Shown: positions 12,501 through 27,500, counted from the first letter of the stretch. The stretch is DNA of 64,000 nucleotides from Synanceia verrucosa (GCA_029721515.1 CM056558.1:10385240-10449239); one strand, 5' to 3'. Notes: generated from the letters alone by a model not told the origin. A program made the numbers and translations.

Positions 12501-15500
12501 TGGAACACCCCCTTGGGTATCTCTTCCCAAAGTTAGTGATGATGTCATATCTTGTGTAACCCATGAGCTGTATTCTCCAACATATTTACATAAGTGCAAG
12601 CATTAGCCGAAGGTCAGGTAAGTGATGTGATTATGAGACACTCCTAGACAAGTGTCTGAGCATGAAACATCAATTGGTAACAGCATCTCTCAGCTTCGAT
12701 CAAGCAGCTTCAGTGCCAGCTGCCACTCTCGAGGAGCTCTGATACATGTCGTCAGCCATTTTGGCTTCAATCACCGGTGTCAAAGCACACAGTCGGATAA
12801 TTTCCATTTAAGTAGCTGTGCATATGCATGTTCTTTCATACTGAAAAATACAGGAAAGTAATGATGGCTCACATGGTGGACAGAACATTAAGTCACTACA
12901 CCACCTTTCTGTCAATTCATACAATTAGATGAAGCAGCCAAATCTATTTCACAAAGTGAAAGATAAACTGTTTTGTGTAAAGATCCTTGAAAAAGGAGAA
13001 TAAAAAGGAAGTTGGCAATGTGAGGGAACTTTTCTTAAATTAACTTAATTTACATGTCCATGTCACATGAGAATACAGTTAATTACTCTGAGCTGAGTAA
13101 TGTGTTACTTTTATTAAATAGAGAACCGCTGGAACAGCTGCAGGGTAAACTGTGACTTCAGAGAACAGTATTGTGGCTATGAGGCTTGACAATGCACTCC
13201 TACAGTAGAGATAAAGAGGTGATTCTGTGGCCTCTTGTTTGATTAAAACAGCAATTGGAAAAGTTTGCCTTTATCTTGCAGAATATTCATCTGAAGTAGT
13301 TCTGGTTTAGTGAGGCTTGTAATTAAAAAGTTGTTGAATATAGTACAATAAGGTAAGTCCACAAAATAAGTAAAACAAGTATGTCAAGTATGCAGTTGAT
13401 TATATGAAAGGCTCTTTCAGGGTGCTTTAAACAACTGCATCAAGAATGCTAACTTCCTGCACATTCCCACTGGTTCAGTTTCTTTTCACGTGGAAAAAAA
13501 GCAAACTACAGTGCATCAGTAAAAGCTACAAAGGGAGGATGCCAGATGTCAGGAAAGTTCTGAAGAAGGTCCAGTCTTCCTAAATTTCAAGAAGGCAGCA
13601 TACTTCCTTCACAGTCATAATGTATTCTTTGGGTTGACAGATGAGAGAGAAAAACAACGTACAAAAAGAGTCAAAAACATGTTTTAGTCAACATATCAGT
13701 GATACAATTTGCCCCAGAATAAGGTTGTGTTGCAGTCTTGACTAGATCATAATCAGAAAAGAAAGAGAATAGAATTTATTTTTAACCACAGTCTGACGAA
13801 AAATTTAAAAAAAAACTCTGAGTGAAAACGTTATTTATTTAGCTCTCAACTACAAAGACACTGTGTATAAATTGTGTATAATCACGTTGTATGTCAAAAT
13901 GCATTGGTAGCACTTTGTCCACTGAAATGTATTCTACTGTGAGTGACATTATAAGGACTTCAGCTTGCTATTTTTTCTCGCTGACCAAGGACTTGGCCTA
14001 CACAGCAAAGCAGTGGCGGCTCATTAACATTCAAAGGCCAGCCTTGCTCTGGAGATAAAATGATGAGAGCTTTTTTATTGTGCTCTGTGTCACTGGTAAA
14101 TAATGAGACATTTTGTAATATAAGACCCATGAGCAGTAGATAGGTAAACCTTATTCGTGTGCTTGGTATCCTCCAAATGTTGAGACAAATAGATAAGGTT
14201 AGAGAGGCATTATGCTAAAGCAACAGAAATTCAAAAATCCCTAATGATTTACCCACTCAACAAAAGGGAGCTGTGTTAATAGTCTCAACAATGTTTATTT
14301 TAGTGGTACAAAATCACGTAAGCAGATGAATATTCATATTGTTGAATAATGTTGCTTTATCTGGGTGAATCCACACCATACGGCTTTTCTGAATGCTGTT
14401 ACTCATGATCAGTAATTCTTTATTAACATGTCTAACCAAAGAGCAAAATATGTATCTGTATTTTTTTCATCCATGTTTTAGTTTTCACAGTCATCGTGCA
14501 ATTTACCGTTATTGTGAAGTAAATGACTGACTGTTTTGTACGACTTTTTAAACATCATGACATCACATTATTAGACTATAGAGGCAAAATATAAATGTAC
14601 TTTTCCACTTACGGCGCTTTTCCACAGGCACAGTACGGTACGGCACGGCTCTACATAGTTGTTGCGCTTTTCCACTAGTACCTGGTACGTGGTACTAGGT
14701 ACTTTTTTCGTACCTCCTCAGCCCTGGTTCCAAGCAAGCCAAAGCGATACTAAAACGCAACGTCAGCCGACTGCCTTCCACTGATTGGCCAATGAGTGTC
14801 GTCATTGGAAGCGTCATTAGATGTGGGACGTCCAATTGGACTGTAAAAGCCAAAAACAACAACAGTATCCATCCATCCACCCATTTTCTACCACTTATCC
14901 TCACATAGGGTTGCGGGAGGATGGAGCCAATCCCAGCTGTATTAGGGCGAAAGGCACCCTGGACAAGTCACTAGTTCATCACAGGGCACATAGAGACAGA
15001 CTGACAGACAACAAATTAAAATAAAGTTCATAACTTGAGAAAAATTAAATTACTGAGCTCTAAGACTGTTTTTTTTTGTAACCTCAGTTCAGACCTCAGT
15101 GGTTATGTTTTGTCATAATCTTTGTGTTTTGAGCGCTCTGTTTTCACTATCTACATTTCTTCTCTTGGACAGCGCCATTTGTGGATGTTTTTCTCTCCCT
15201 CTCTCTGCCTCACTTGTCTCTTTGTCTTCTCTCTCTGTATCAATTTCTTTGTTTTTTTGTTCTTTTCCTGCCTCTGTCCATCTGTCCCTATCCTCATAAC
15301 TTTTCTCTGTCTGCGGAGCGGCAGTGTAGTGTCGGGAATGCAGAGATTTAATTGGCTGAGTAGCGTAACGTGTGAGGCTTAACTCGAATGCAATTGGTCT
15401 GTGCATTTCCCGATCTGTTCAACCAATGCCGTAAACACGAGAAAAGCTGCGACGGTGAAAATAGAAGCGTCTTAACTATTTTTAAATCCCAACCACCCAT

Positions 15501-18500
15501 TATCTACCGCTTATCCTCATAGGGTCGTGGGGCGGGGGGGTTGGAGCCTAAGCAAGGTAGGCAGGGTAAACCCTGCCCTGCTATTCTCTCTCCTCCATAC
15601 AGCATTGTGGTTTCCGCTGCATAGCATTGCAGTCGCTATTCACTCTCCACCGCATAGCATTGCGGTTTTCACTGCATAGCATCCATCCATTATCTACCAC
15701 TTATCCTCATAGGGTCGCAAGGGGGCTGGAGCCTACCCCAGCTTTCTTAGGGCGGAAGGCAGGGTACACCCTGGACAAGTCGCCACCTCATAAGGGCACA
15801 TAGAGACAGACAACCACTCACACTCACATTCACACCTACGGTCAATTTAGGAGGAAGCCGGAGAATCCGGGGAGAACCCACGCAGATACAGGGAGAACAT
15901 GCAAACTCCACACAGAAAGGCCCCAGGCCGGGATTCGAACCCGGTACCTTCTTGCTTTGAGGCGACAGTGCTAACCACTACACCATCGTGCCATTTTTAA
16001 GTCCCCTTTTCTTGAAAGAGTTCCGGGTCTGTTCAGGACTGGGTTCAGATCCGCCAGTTAGTGAGATACTAAACAGTATCTTAATTACTCAAAATATAAG
16101 ATGACCAAACGGCAATCAAAATTTCAGTTAGAGCAACAAAAACTGATGCCTGGTTGCCTGCGTGGCAACCACTGATAAAAATTAGTATTGAGTCCTGCTT
16201 TTCTAAAAGTGGGTGACACTAACAGCCGAGCTAATGAATACCAAGGATGTTCATTTTTGCCAATAATGTATTCATGAAGTTATTATTAAATTATGCCAAC
16301 TCCCAGTTCATTTCCAAACATGATGACATATTTTCTGGCCGGAAGCCCTCTAGATTCAGTCCATGACAGTCACTGCTATGGGATGGCTCAAGTGATACAT
16401 AGGAAATAAATTACCTTGTTGTATAATTGTCTTGTCCCACATAATTGAGGTGCTAATGCCAGTGTAAAAAGCATCCCTCACAGCATTATTACAAAATACA
16501 AATAGATTTCTTGTAAATTGTAATGTAATGTAATGTAACATGCATTCATGGTTGATTTGAAGGTCTCTTTCTCAAAGAAAGACAATGTCATCCATATATG
16601 TCAACTTACTTTCATCTGTACCCTAATAAACAAAAGATCAAGCAGTCAATAGTAATGGCAGTCCTGTACAGATTATAAAGCCCTCCGAGGCAAATTATTG
16701 CACTATATAGATATAGGGCTATACAGATATTGGGCTATACAGATACCTTGACCTGACTAAGAAACAAAATCATTCAAATTTCACAGTATGAACTTGTAAT
16801 TGACATCCGTGACTTTTCCAGCCCTACGACTGCCACCCTCCATGTATTTCCTACATCCTGAGGAACTCAGATCCTGACAGATCCGATAGCTTAGGCAGTT
16901 TGCCTCATAGTCAGCAGCCTACGATTACCCTCTGTCTTACCATCGGGGGCCACATTATGGCCTCCATGTCAATAACAATCATCTGAGATGTGGAGGTGAG
17001 AGGACCTTTGACACAGGCACAACATTTACGTGATCTTTCTGAGACTGCGCCCCTCTGCGGTGTCACTACACTCACATATTTACTGTATACAATGCTGATG
17101 AATTTCTTATTTAAGATGACTCCATTAGTCACAGGAGGCTGTTTTGTTCTGTTCGGCATTATTCTACATGGTTTGCTCTGCCACTGACAGGAAGACAGCC
17201 AGAATCATTGAATCAGTCAGTTGGAAGAAAACTCACATACTCGCATGAAAAACAGACATGATGTTAAATTTCATCTGGAGTGAAGATGATGTATGCTAAG
17301 AGAGAAGGCATAGTTACATAAAGAAATAAATAACAGTCATTGTCCATGATGCTCTGCAGCTTAGACAGCATCCTCCTCCTATTACATAGCATATAAAATG
17401 GCTTTCTTGGGAGCCTTGATAGCTAAGTGGTTACAACACGTGCCATACAACCATTCCCCATCTTCAAACCTTTGTTGCATTGCATACCCCTCTCTTCATA
17501 TGGTCATACTCTTTAGGTTAAAATTGATTTTTACTTCCATAGGAAAAAACAATAAGTACATCATCAACTGTGTAAAAGTCAACACACTGACCTTTAAATC
17601 AGCTATGCAATGAGAAGTTGGTAAAACAGGACAGATTCGGTGTGGTCCTATGTCATAGTTAAATCCCTTGTTACATCTTTTCGCTGAACCTGCTTCAACT
17701 CCTCCTGACAAAGGCAGCTAAACAACTTACACAAGTGAAAGTGAAAGGAGAGGATAAATGCATGTATACTCCTCTCTGTATCACAAACATTGATGATGGT
17801 TCTAATTTTAGGAGTGTACCTGAGATGGAAAAACGATTTGTGAGTTTTTTATTATCTCTTTCAAAACTACACTTACAGACTCAGTTTTGGAGGCTGGTGT
17901 ATACTTAATAGTGTGAACTATCAAATGATTAGTACTATACTTTCTGGCAGCAGTTTAACGTGGAAGTGTGCATTGTTTTCTTTTTAGCATAATCTCATTT
18001 ACTCTATTTTCTATTTCTAAATCAAGTGCAAATGCTTTTTCCTTGCCATGACTTGGATCCCTTGTTATTTTTGGAACCAGTTAATTTCAGCTATTGTTAT
18101 TCATTAGAAGAATGTGGTTGTATAGTTGGATGTATATAATGGGATGTGTCATTACACTGATATTGAACGTTGTGCATAACGTGAAACAAAGACAAAGAAC
18201 AAGGATTTTGTCAGCCAACTGACATGCCAGCAAATAATGATGCAAGTTAATTGAGAGTTTAGGATCTGCAGCTACCTCTAACTAGACTTGCAAATGTGAT
18301 GAGTCATCAGAAGTATGGAGGACTCAATGTTACAGCTAGAGTGCTAGAGCCAGACAGATGTGACATTTCCAATGGGAAACTGTTATTGTACTGTGGACTA
18401 ATCCCCCCCCCCCCCTTTTTTTATCCATCATCCCTCCTCCCACTGTGTCTCACTCTCTTTCTGATGTCTGTAGTCAGATACCGAGTTCTGGGATAAGATG

Positions 18501-21500
18501 CAGGCAGAGTGGGAAGAGCTCGCTCGGCGGAACTGGCTGACGGAAAACGAGCAGGCGCAGATTCCCTCCTCTGTCTCTCCACATGAGAAGGTCACTATCA
18601 TTAGAATGTGACAAACAGCATGTGCACAAATTTGTCTTGATGGTACTGACGTGAAAATATCTAGTACTGACTCTGTCCGGCATTAAAAAGCAAAATTAGT
18701 TACCAAGCATCCAAAAAAAATTCACCATACATTTGAATTAGATCTTAATCACCACGCATAACTCCCAAAGTCAATAGACTTCAATAGAAAAGAGGATGCA
18801 ATCCCTCCTACTTGTTTGTACTAATTCCTCCCACTTTATTTCAAAAAAGAAATACTTTGTTGTAACAAGCAGAGCTGCATTTTTTTCTGATATTTTTAAT
18901 CAGTCTGTTCAAGACTGCTTACCCCTCCTCACCAACAGAACAGTTTTTAAGAACCCACCTGGCAATATCCCTAAGATATCTTTGGTCTGAAGCCCCAAGA
19001 GGAAGATAGGGTTCACGCTGATGCTGCCAAACAACAACATGCTGACTTCAAGCCATTCCTGTATGGAGGGTCAGAGCGGACTTCAAGACAGTTAGTGCTG
19101 TGCTGGTGGTCCATGCCGACTTTGATTCAATCCCTGTGTCGGAGCTCCACACTTCTCACTTCTCATAAGCTCCTCACACTGTTTCCATTCAGCTGCAGCA
19201 GTTCCATGCTCCTGGACCTTGTGCTGATGCAGCAGATCCAAACTCTTGTTCCTCTGCTGCCAGACCAGACCAAAATCCCTGTCTCTAGCCCTTCTCCAGA
19301 GGAATCTCACTGTTGGCCTCCTGGGAGGTCCTGCTCATTAACCCTGTCCTTGAACCATCCACCTGAGACGTCCTGTCTGACTTGTCCACCCAAAGTCATC
19401 AGCTCAGCCTCAGCCTTGCCCCTTGGCAGTCCACCCATGCTCCGCCTCAGTCCTGCCTCCAGGCTGCCCATTGAAATTCCCCTGCTCCACCTCAGCTATG
19501 CCCCTGGGCTTTTTTATTATTGCTATGATCAGTCTATGTCCCAGTGCTGTCCCTGTAGCCCAAGTCAAATCCTGTCCCTGTTCACACGCGTCGTGGCCCA
19601 GTTGCCTTAAATGTTTACACAGGCTACACCATGCCAGTTGCCATCACGTTTTATTTCATGTGCGTTTTACACTCATGGCAAATTAGGAAGTGCTGCAGAC
19701 TGTTTGGCCATGTCTAACGCTGGGTGTCGCCATATCGTTAGCCTCAGTAAAGACAGAAGGCTTTTTATGTAATGTGGTGTGTTACGTCATGGTAGTAGAT
19801 CGGCGCGAGGTCAGTCACCTTCAGACCACACCCACACTGCTCTAGAGTGCGACCTTAGTGCGAGAGTAGCCGCTATGAGACCACCTGTTTTCATTAAATC
19901 ATTACACTGCCCCTGTCTGCATTTATGTCTTTCTTACCTGGTTTGCTTCATTGTATCTGAATGCATTAATCTCCCAAAATACAAATTAGTCAAAGCTTGT
20001 TAATACTGAACATGGATCGGAACTCAAGACATGCAAATGGCATATCCCCACACATATGTACGGATGTATGTTTTGTAGTTTGTTTTTGTCAGGGCATTGA
20101 ACAATGCAAAAGAGACCAAATGTACGTAGCGCATATACAGCAAGTACAGCGCGCACTCCAGAACAAAACAAACGAGTGACCACCGTTAGCAGTTAGTTAG
20201 CTTAGCTCAATCGTCTGAACAACATAACCCATAAATTCATAATTTGACATGTTTGAATAAAATCTGTCACAACTACCAACAGTCACAGCCCTTAAACTCT
20301 GTGCTGATGTGTTGTCACACGTTATATTGTCAAAGTTAGAAAATGAACAGCTTCAATCCCTGACAAACTATGTTAGCATTAGTGACGGTTGCATTCACTA
20401 GTATGTAGGTAGGCAACGTTAACATTGCAGCATCCCCTCAAATAATGTAACAAAGCACAATATATGATTGCCAGTCCAGCCCTGTTTGTAGTCTGTGAGG
20501 TTACATACCTGACCGTTGACGCTCAGAAAGTTTGGTGCGATTCAGGAATGCAGTGTGAAAGCCGAATCGAACCAAGTGATAAATGCAACAGTGTTGCAAC
20601 TTTCAGCCCCCCAAAAGCGAAAGCAACCTTAATTATGTCACTGTTATAGAATATTAAATTATTTACCTCATGTGTGCATAGCAAAACTACAGGTTATTAA
20701 TTAATTTCTAAAATACTTTTTTTTTTTAATTATCAGTTATTTAATTGGTATTGGCCATGAGAAGCAGGTCATCAGTATTGTAAAAGTCAAAAATCATATT
20801 GTGCATCCCTGTTATTCAGAGTCCAATACATGCAGAGCTGCCTTGTGGAGTTATAAACTTTACCTGGAAATTCAAGTCATTGTGAAACAACATCACCTTA
20901 GCAAATTAGTTACTTTAGATGTATTAAATAAACTAATTGATGTTAAGTGTTCCTCCACATTTTCCTCCACAAAATAAATATAGAACATGTTGTAATAGGA
21001 TGTAACTTCACCTGTATTCTGCCTTTTGTATATAGCATCACCATGGGGAGCTGGGATATAAAGCTTTTTTTTTATTTTGCTTACAGGGTTACTATTTCCA
21101 TACAGACAATCCTTATAAAGAATTGCCTAATGCATTTGAAGAGGGACAAAAGAAGTGTCGAGAGGGAGACCTGCAAAATGCTGTGCTTCTGCTGGAGGGA
21201 GCTGTCCTGCAGGATCCTCAAGATTCAGAGGTGAATTGATTTAGCACATTCATTGATTCCATATTTAACCAGGCAAATCATGTTTACAGCTGGGGGATGG
21301 AGAAACACTGCAACATGGAAGGCCAATAAAACTGCAGTCCTGCACCGGTCAACACAACTGTGTATTTGGATATTCAGCACAAATTTACGACTAAATTCAA
21401 CCCCAATAACATCGCGCTAAGAGAAGCTAGAGACGGAGAATGCCTCACTGACTACACACTGTGTGGTGTATGGAGCAGATTTAACAAGTAGCACCCACAG

Positions 21501-24500
21501 CCCAGACACTAAGTGCCTGTAATGATTTTTTTTTCTCTTCTTACCAGTTGTTTACTGTAGCAAAAATGCTCAAACTTGTTCATACTCTAGATGAGAATTT
21601 CCATTTACCCGGTGAGCTGAATAATAGCTCATTCTGCAGGGTTTTTTTTCTTTTTGTATTCTCCCCGTTTCGAAAGAAGTGACCTCTTTGCAGGCTGTAA
21701 GAGCACAAAGCACTGTTGGAATCCCCTGGAATATACAGAAATGTGCCATGTATTCAGAGGAGAGGATTATCCTGCAGTGTATGGAACTAATACGATTCCA
21801 AAATTCCTCCTAGGGTGCTTAGTGGTTTATTGAAGACCACCGTGAAGACCCTTGAATCATTTAGAAATTATTTCAACCCTGATTTCAAAGAGAAGAACAA
21901 AAAACATCTTTAGAGACTAGCCTCAGAGCAGGTTATCAAGCATGCCTTCACAGATGCAAATACAGAAGAGTAAATCAAAAAGAGCAAAAGAGAGCTTGGA
22001 TTTGAGGTCAGTTATGTCATTGCCTGCCCTCTTGTGCTAATAAAGGGTACCTTACATTTGCATATCAAACATTTAATTGATTAATATATACACCGATCAG
22101 GCATACCTCCCTAATTTTGTGTTGGTCCCTGTTTTGCTGCCAAAACAGCCCTGACCTGACCCTGTGGTATCTGGCACCTTTCTATCAGAACCACCATTAA
22201 TTTCTTTGGAAATTTGACCGACTGTAGCTCGTCTGTTGGATCGGACCACCCGCACCAGCCTTTTTTCCCCACGTGCATCAACGAGCCTTGGTTGCCTGTG
22301 ACCCTGTTACCTTTCGTGGGCCACTTTTAATAGACACTGACCACTGCAGACCAGAAACACCCTACAAGAGCTGCATTTCAGGAGATGCCTTGACCCAGTC
22401 ATCTAGGCATCACAGTTTGGTTATGTCAAACTTGCCATTTTTCATGCTTCTAACACATCATCTTTGAGGACAAAATGTTTGTTTGCCTATACATTGGTCA
22501 AGTCATGTTAAGTCAATTTTATTTGTATAGCCCAATATCAAAAATCAGAGGGCTTTTACAGTCTGGACAGGACTTTGTTGGTTTCTACACTCCTGATCAA
22601 AATTTTAAGACCAGTTGAAAAGTTGCAAGAATTTACATTTTGCACTGATGGATCTTAAGAAGGTTCTAAGTAGTGTTTCAAAATGCAAAAAGAAGAAATG
22701 AGAGTGAGACATAAAATTGAGTAAGCAATTTATTGCAAACAACCATCAAAATGAAATAGGCTGTTCATCAGCTGAACAAAAGTTTAAGGCCACAGCATTT
22801 AAAAGCCTAAATCTTTGGGAAAATGTGGATTCAGTGTCATTTTTTGTCAGGTATCCACACTGTCGTGACCTCCTCATGGCAAAGGCAAAAAAGCTTTCTC
22901 TCTTTGAACGTGGTCGGATTGTTGAACTGCATCAGCAGGGCCTCTAGTAGCGTGCCATTGCTGCTAAGGTTGAACACAGTAAGACAGTCATTTTAAACTT
23001 TTTAAAAGATCCTGAGGGTTATGGAACAAAAAATTCAAGTTGTAGACCCAAACAAATTTCACCGGCCCTGAGCCGAAGAATCCAGTTGACTGTCCGTCAA
23101 GACACAGGACGATCCTCGGCCAAAATTACTGTCACTGGTGCCAACTGCAGTCCCATAACCATTAGACGGCATCTGCGAGAGAAGGGTTTTAAGAACAAAA
23201 ATCATCAAGGCCACGTCTCCTTCAACGGCATAAAATTGCCCATTTGGAGTTTGCACGAAAGCCGCAAACATGGGACATTGAAAGACAGAGGAAAGTTTTT
23301 TTTTCTCTGATGACAGAACCTTGACAGTCCTGGCTTCAAACATTACTGGCATGACAAGGAGATCTGGAGGGCTTTTTCCTTCAATGGAACAATGGAGCTT
23401 CAGGTTGTGCAGAGGCATCAAACGGCAGCTGGCTATGTGGAGATGTTGCAGGGGGCATCCCTCATGACTGAAGGACATCGTCTGTGTGGTAATGACTGGG
23501 TTTTTCAACAGGACAACGCTAAAGTAATCTCTAAGTTGTAGGTTCCTGTAGGTAGAATTCGTGTTTATCCAAGTCATATTTTTCTTTTATATTTTGGAAA
23601 CTGTCCAGCTGTCCATTCTTCACTAGCACACACCATGCTGTGATTCCCTTATATGTCCACCGTTTAAACCCTTTGTCTTATCTAGCTGGTTTGAATTTGC
23701 TATCATATGCTACCCACTTTAATGAATTGGCGTCTTTCTGAATCTTATATTTTTTTATTATGTTAAACCATATTTTCAGTGTGTACATTGTATTTGGGTT
23801 TACTTGGTTTCTTATCTCCTTGTATGTGTCTTCCTCCCCTAAAATACACTGTACTGGGTATTCACCAAGCTGTGTTTCCATCTCTTTCCACTTTGCGGTG
23901 TAATCTGGTTTGCACCAACCAACAGCATACCTCAACTGAGCTGCATGAAAGTATGCCTTTAAATTTGGAAGTCCTATTCCGCCTTCTTCTTTTGGCAGTT
24001 GAAGAGTCCCCAATCTTATTCTAGTTTTCTTTCCACCCCAAACAAATCTTGAAATCATTCTATTCCAGCTCACAAATTGAGACTGTGGGACCTCTACTGG
24101 CAGGGATTGGAGCAGGTACAACATTCATCCTGATTATCTGAATTTGCAAGCTGAAATCAAGTATTAGTATGGACCATCTTTCGATATCTTTTTGTATTTC
24201 TTGATTTATCTTGCCATAATTTGATTTATATAGTTTAGTTAGTCCTTTTGTGATTGTGACCCCCAAATATTCAATTCTCTTAAGTTTCCAATTAAAATTA
24301 AATAATTCTTGGATCTCTTTTGGTGGACTGTAGTTAAGCGCTAATATCTGCATCTTTGCAACATTTACTTTAGGCGTCCAAATGTTTCCAGAAGTTTCAT
24401 CAGCGCAGGTAATGATTCATTTGGACATTCGAGATTATGACATCATCAGCAAACAGCCCTATTTTTTGTTCTACGCCATTCACCACCACTCCTTTAATCT

Positions 24501-27500
24501 CTTGGTCCTGTCTAATGGCCTGTGCAAGGGGCTCTATAAAAAGGGCAAATAGAGTGGGTGATAAACAGCATCCCTGCCTTGTTGATCTCTGTAGTCTGAT
24601 TTTGTCTGTCAGGCTCCCATTAATTTTTAGTCTTGCAGTTGGTTGCTGATAGAGGGTCTTGATGCACTGTATTGATTTACTGCTAAATACAAATCTCTCT
24701 AATACTTTATATAAAAATTTCCAATTTCTGCGTCGATGCTTACTAAATACAGTGCTCTTTTTGTCTTTTCTTGCTTGTTCCACTACAACCACTAGTTCCA
24801 CTAGAACAGCAGTAGTGGTTGGGTCTACAGTGCCATTATTGTTTTCCTCTATATATCTTTCAATTTCCATTTTTATTTTCTTCCTTGTTTGGTCATTATT
24901 CAAAATCCCCAGATTAAGTCTCCATACTGTATACCGTCTTCTGTTGTTTAAATTCATAGTTAAATATAGTGGGTTGTGGTCTGACACATCTGCACCCCCT
25001 ATTTTGCACTCCCTTATCATATGACTATCCCCTACATTCATAAAAAAGTAGTCTATCCTAGAATGCACTTTATGTGCTGCAGAGTAATATGTGAAGTCTT
25101 TTTCCAGGGGTGCAGGCTCCTCCAAACATCAATCATTCCCATCTCCTTCAAAGATATATTAATGAAGCTTGTCAGATGCAGTTTATTCTTTTTGACACTA
25201 GTTGTGTCCATTTTACGGTCTCTAATAACATTTAGATCTCCCCCACAGATCAAAGCACCCCGTCTCTGCTATGATGTCATCAAAAAAAGGATTTGTCACT
25301 TTCCGGAGGTGCATATATGTTTACGAGTGTTACTAATTCATTCTCTCCCTTTAACTATAATGTATCTTCCTTCCTTATCCCTGCATTCCTTCTCAAGATC
25401 AAACTTGGTTGTGTTTGATATCATTATCACTACTCCTCTTCTACTTCGTTCTTTAAATGAACTATGGTATGTTCCTGTAGCCATATTTTTTTAAGTTTAT
25501 TATGTTCTAGCAGTCACAGGTGGGTCTCCTGAAGGAAAATTATTTGTGCTTTTTCTTTTTTAAGTTTTGTCATGACCTTTTGTCTTTTTATTGGGTTATT
25601 TAGACCATTTACATTTAGCAACATTATCTTGATATGATTAATCATCATTATATTATGCTAATCTTTGTATGTATACTCCCAAAAATTCTGAACAAAACAC
25701 TTATGAACAATAAATATAACAACAAAAACCAACACAGGTTGTGACTTCAGATAATGGGATGAACTATGCCCCGAATCCCCGTTGGTGGGTGAAGGGGAAA
25801 TCCTCATCTCTCAAGAGGGCCCCTTTCTAGACTTAGTTAGTTCCTAATTGAACTCTATAAGGCCTAGATGTGTCCAACTTTAGAAAAAGAAACTAAACAT
25901 CTCCCGGTCGGATATGAATATTATAAATGTTGCAGGAGTCTATGTTTTACAGCTACCTATCTCCTCCAGTGCTTACTCATGTTTTCCCGTGGTACTCCTG
26001 CAGCTTTTCTCTGGCACGGTGCGCTGCTTCGCATGTCGTTTCCTTTCCTCTGGCACGTTGCCATTGCGGCGTTACTCATGTTTTCCACGTTGCTGCAGGT
26101 GTGCTGTCATCGCCTGGTGCGTCCACTGTGTAACCCCTCTCTCTCATGGCCCATGCGGCTTCCAGGGCGCTGTCGTAGGTTTTCACTTCATCGCTCCAGT
26201 GTATCCATATTTTCGTCAGCGGTGTCTGGAAATGTATCTTTTTTCCTTGAGCGCCTTTTTAATACCCACATATGACCTCCGTTTCTGTACGACTTCAGCA
26301 GGATAGTCATGATCGAAAAAGATTTGCTTGTTTCCTACTTGTATTTTTTTCTTCCATGCCGTCCTCAGGATCATTTCTTTCGTCTCAAACCTGAGAAAGT
26401 TGATTATGATGGACCTGGGTGGAGCATTTGGGCTTGGTTTTTGTGTTAGGGAACGGTGTGCTCTCTGGATATGTAGCTCCGTTCCTTCAGGTAAGTGTAG
26501 CTCTGTTTTTAGCAGACATTCCACATACTTGCTAATGGAGTTTTCCTCCGCCTTCTCCGGGATGCCGAAGAAAGGAATTTGATGCAGAATTTCCATCATC
26601 ACCTCTCCCGCGTCGGTTTTCCACTCTTCCAGCTCTGCTATGCGCTCCTGGGCCTCAGCCATAGCTGTTTTCTGTGTCTGTAGCTCGTTTGCATTATCTG
26701 TTAGCTAACGCTCAATTTCTTGCTGGAGAGTGGTGATTTCTTCACTTTCAGAGGTCATCTCGGGTAGTTTCTCACTTTTTTCTTGCTTCTGGTTAGTTTT
26801 TCCTGTCTTTCGGTTGCCTTTCCCACCCATAATTTCACTTTAAGTCGTCGAGTTAAACCTATGTGGTGGGTTTTTAATGCCCGACTCGGGAGAGTAGTTG
26901 ACTACACGTCTGCCCTCTCAGCCATCTTCCTGGAAGTATCAGTTGTAATTTGTTTTTAATGTGTAAAAGTACTTGCACTTGAACTAATACGCCAAATTGC
27001 GATATCTTTGAACAGGAGCGGTGTTAATGTGAAGAGGACTGCTTTGCAGATTAAGACAAAGCATTAAAACATTTTGCAGTGAGTGGTCAAGTGTTTATGT
27101 TAGGCCTAGCTGGTATTTATAAGTTCTATATAATAGCATGGCATTCATTCACCTTTGTGTAATGTGACAAATTTTGTAACACCGCTTAGGGTAAGCCTGA
27201 TAGTTAGCCTGCCATGGAGCAGGTTAGTTCAGAAGCATATATTACTCCAGTAACTCAGCTGGTATTCCTGTTTGCAAGAGTCATGGAACTGAACTCTCTC
27301 TAAAACTAGCGGGGCTTATCAAAGTTAGTGAATATTTGTGGTTAGCAGGGTTGATGGAATACCCCCCAGGTTTCCATCTTGCCCTTTGTTTACCATCATC
27401 TGTGTTTTGTTTCCCTGCAGGCTTGGCAAGTGTTGGGGACAACGCAGGCCGAAAATGAGAATGAGCAGGCAGCAATTGTCTCCCTCCAGAGGTATACTTG

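Larger units (their letters stand above)
23526..26935 (-). mobile_element. L1-clade LINE, 5' end retained, 3' end lost
   Basis: Read on the minus strand, a 5' leader near 26930 (GAAGATGGCTGAGAGGGCAG) leads to an ORF1 start at 26831, then ORF2 from about 25620 to 23530. ORF2 shows a QETHL endonuclease word (about 25530), GGDLN (about 25240), an RT FADDVI motif (about 24440) and a C-terminal FVWGGK block (about 24030). It breaks inside ORF2 at 23526, so there is no 3'UTR or tail. At 3.4 kb it is shorter than a complete L1, and RT is internally deleted. It is antisense to pex5l. Confidence 0.8.

Noticed and set aside
15928..15992. Possible tRNA gene (A-box and B-box visible)
   Set aside because: The boxes belong to the SINE head; acceptor-stem pairing and a proper anticodon arm are not evident.
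19095..19610. 171-codon open frame, Leu/Ser/Pro-rich
   Set aside because: C-rich composition explains the open frame. No recognised domain, no splice context, and competing frames overlap it.
23059..23577. 172-codon minus-strand open frame
   Set aside because: It is antisense to the Tc1 transposase remnant at 22877-23525 and runs into the L1 fragment; no domain of its own.
25021..25494. 157-codon plus-strand open frame
   Set aside because: Antisense to the L1 ORF2 endonuclease; hydrophobic content comes from the complement of Lys/Glu-rich codons.
25868..26306. Overlapping 130-codon plus-strand frames, Cys/Phe-rich
   Set aside because: They lie antisense to the L1 ORF1-ORF2 region and have no independent support.
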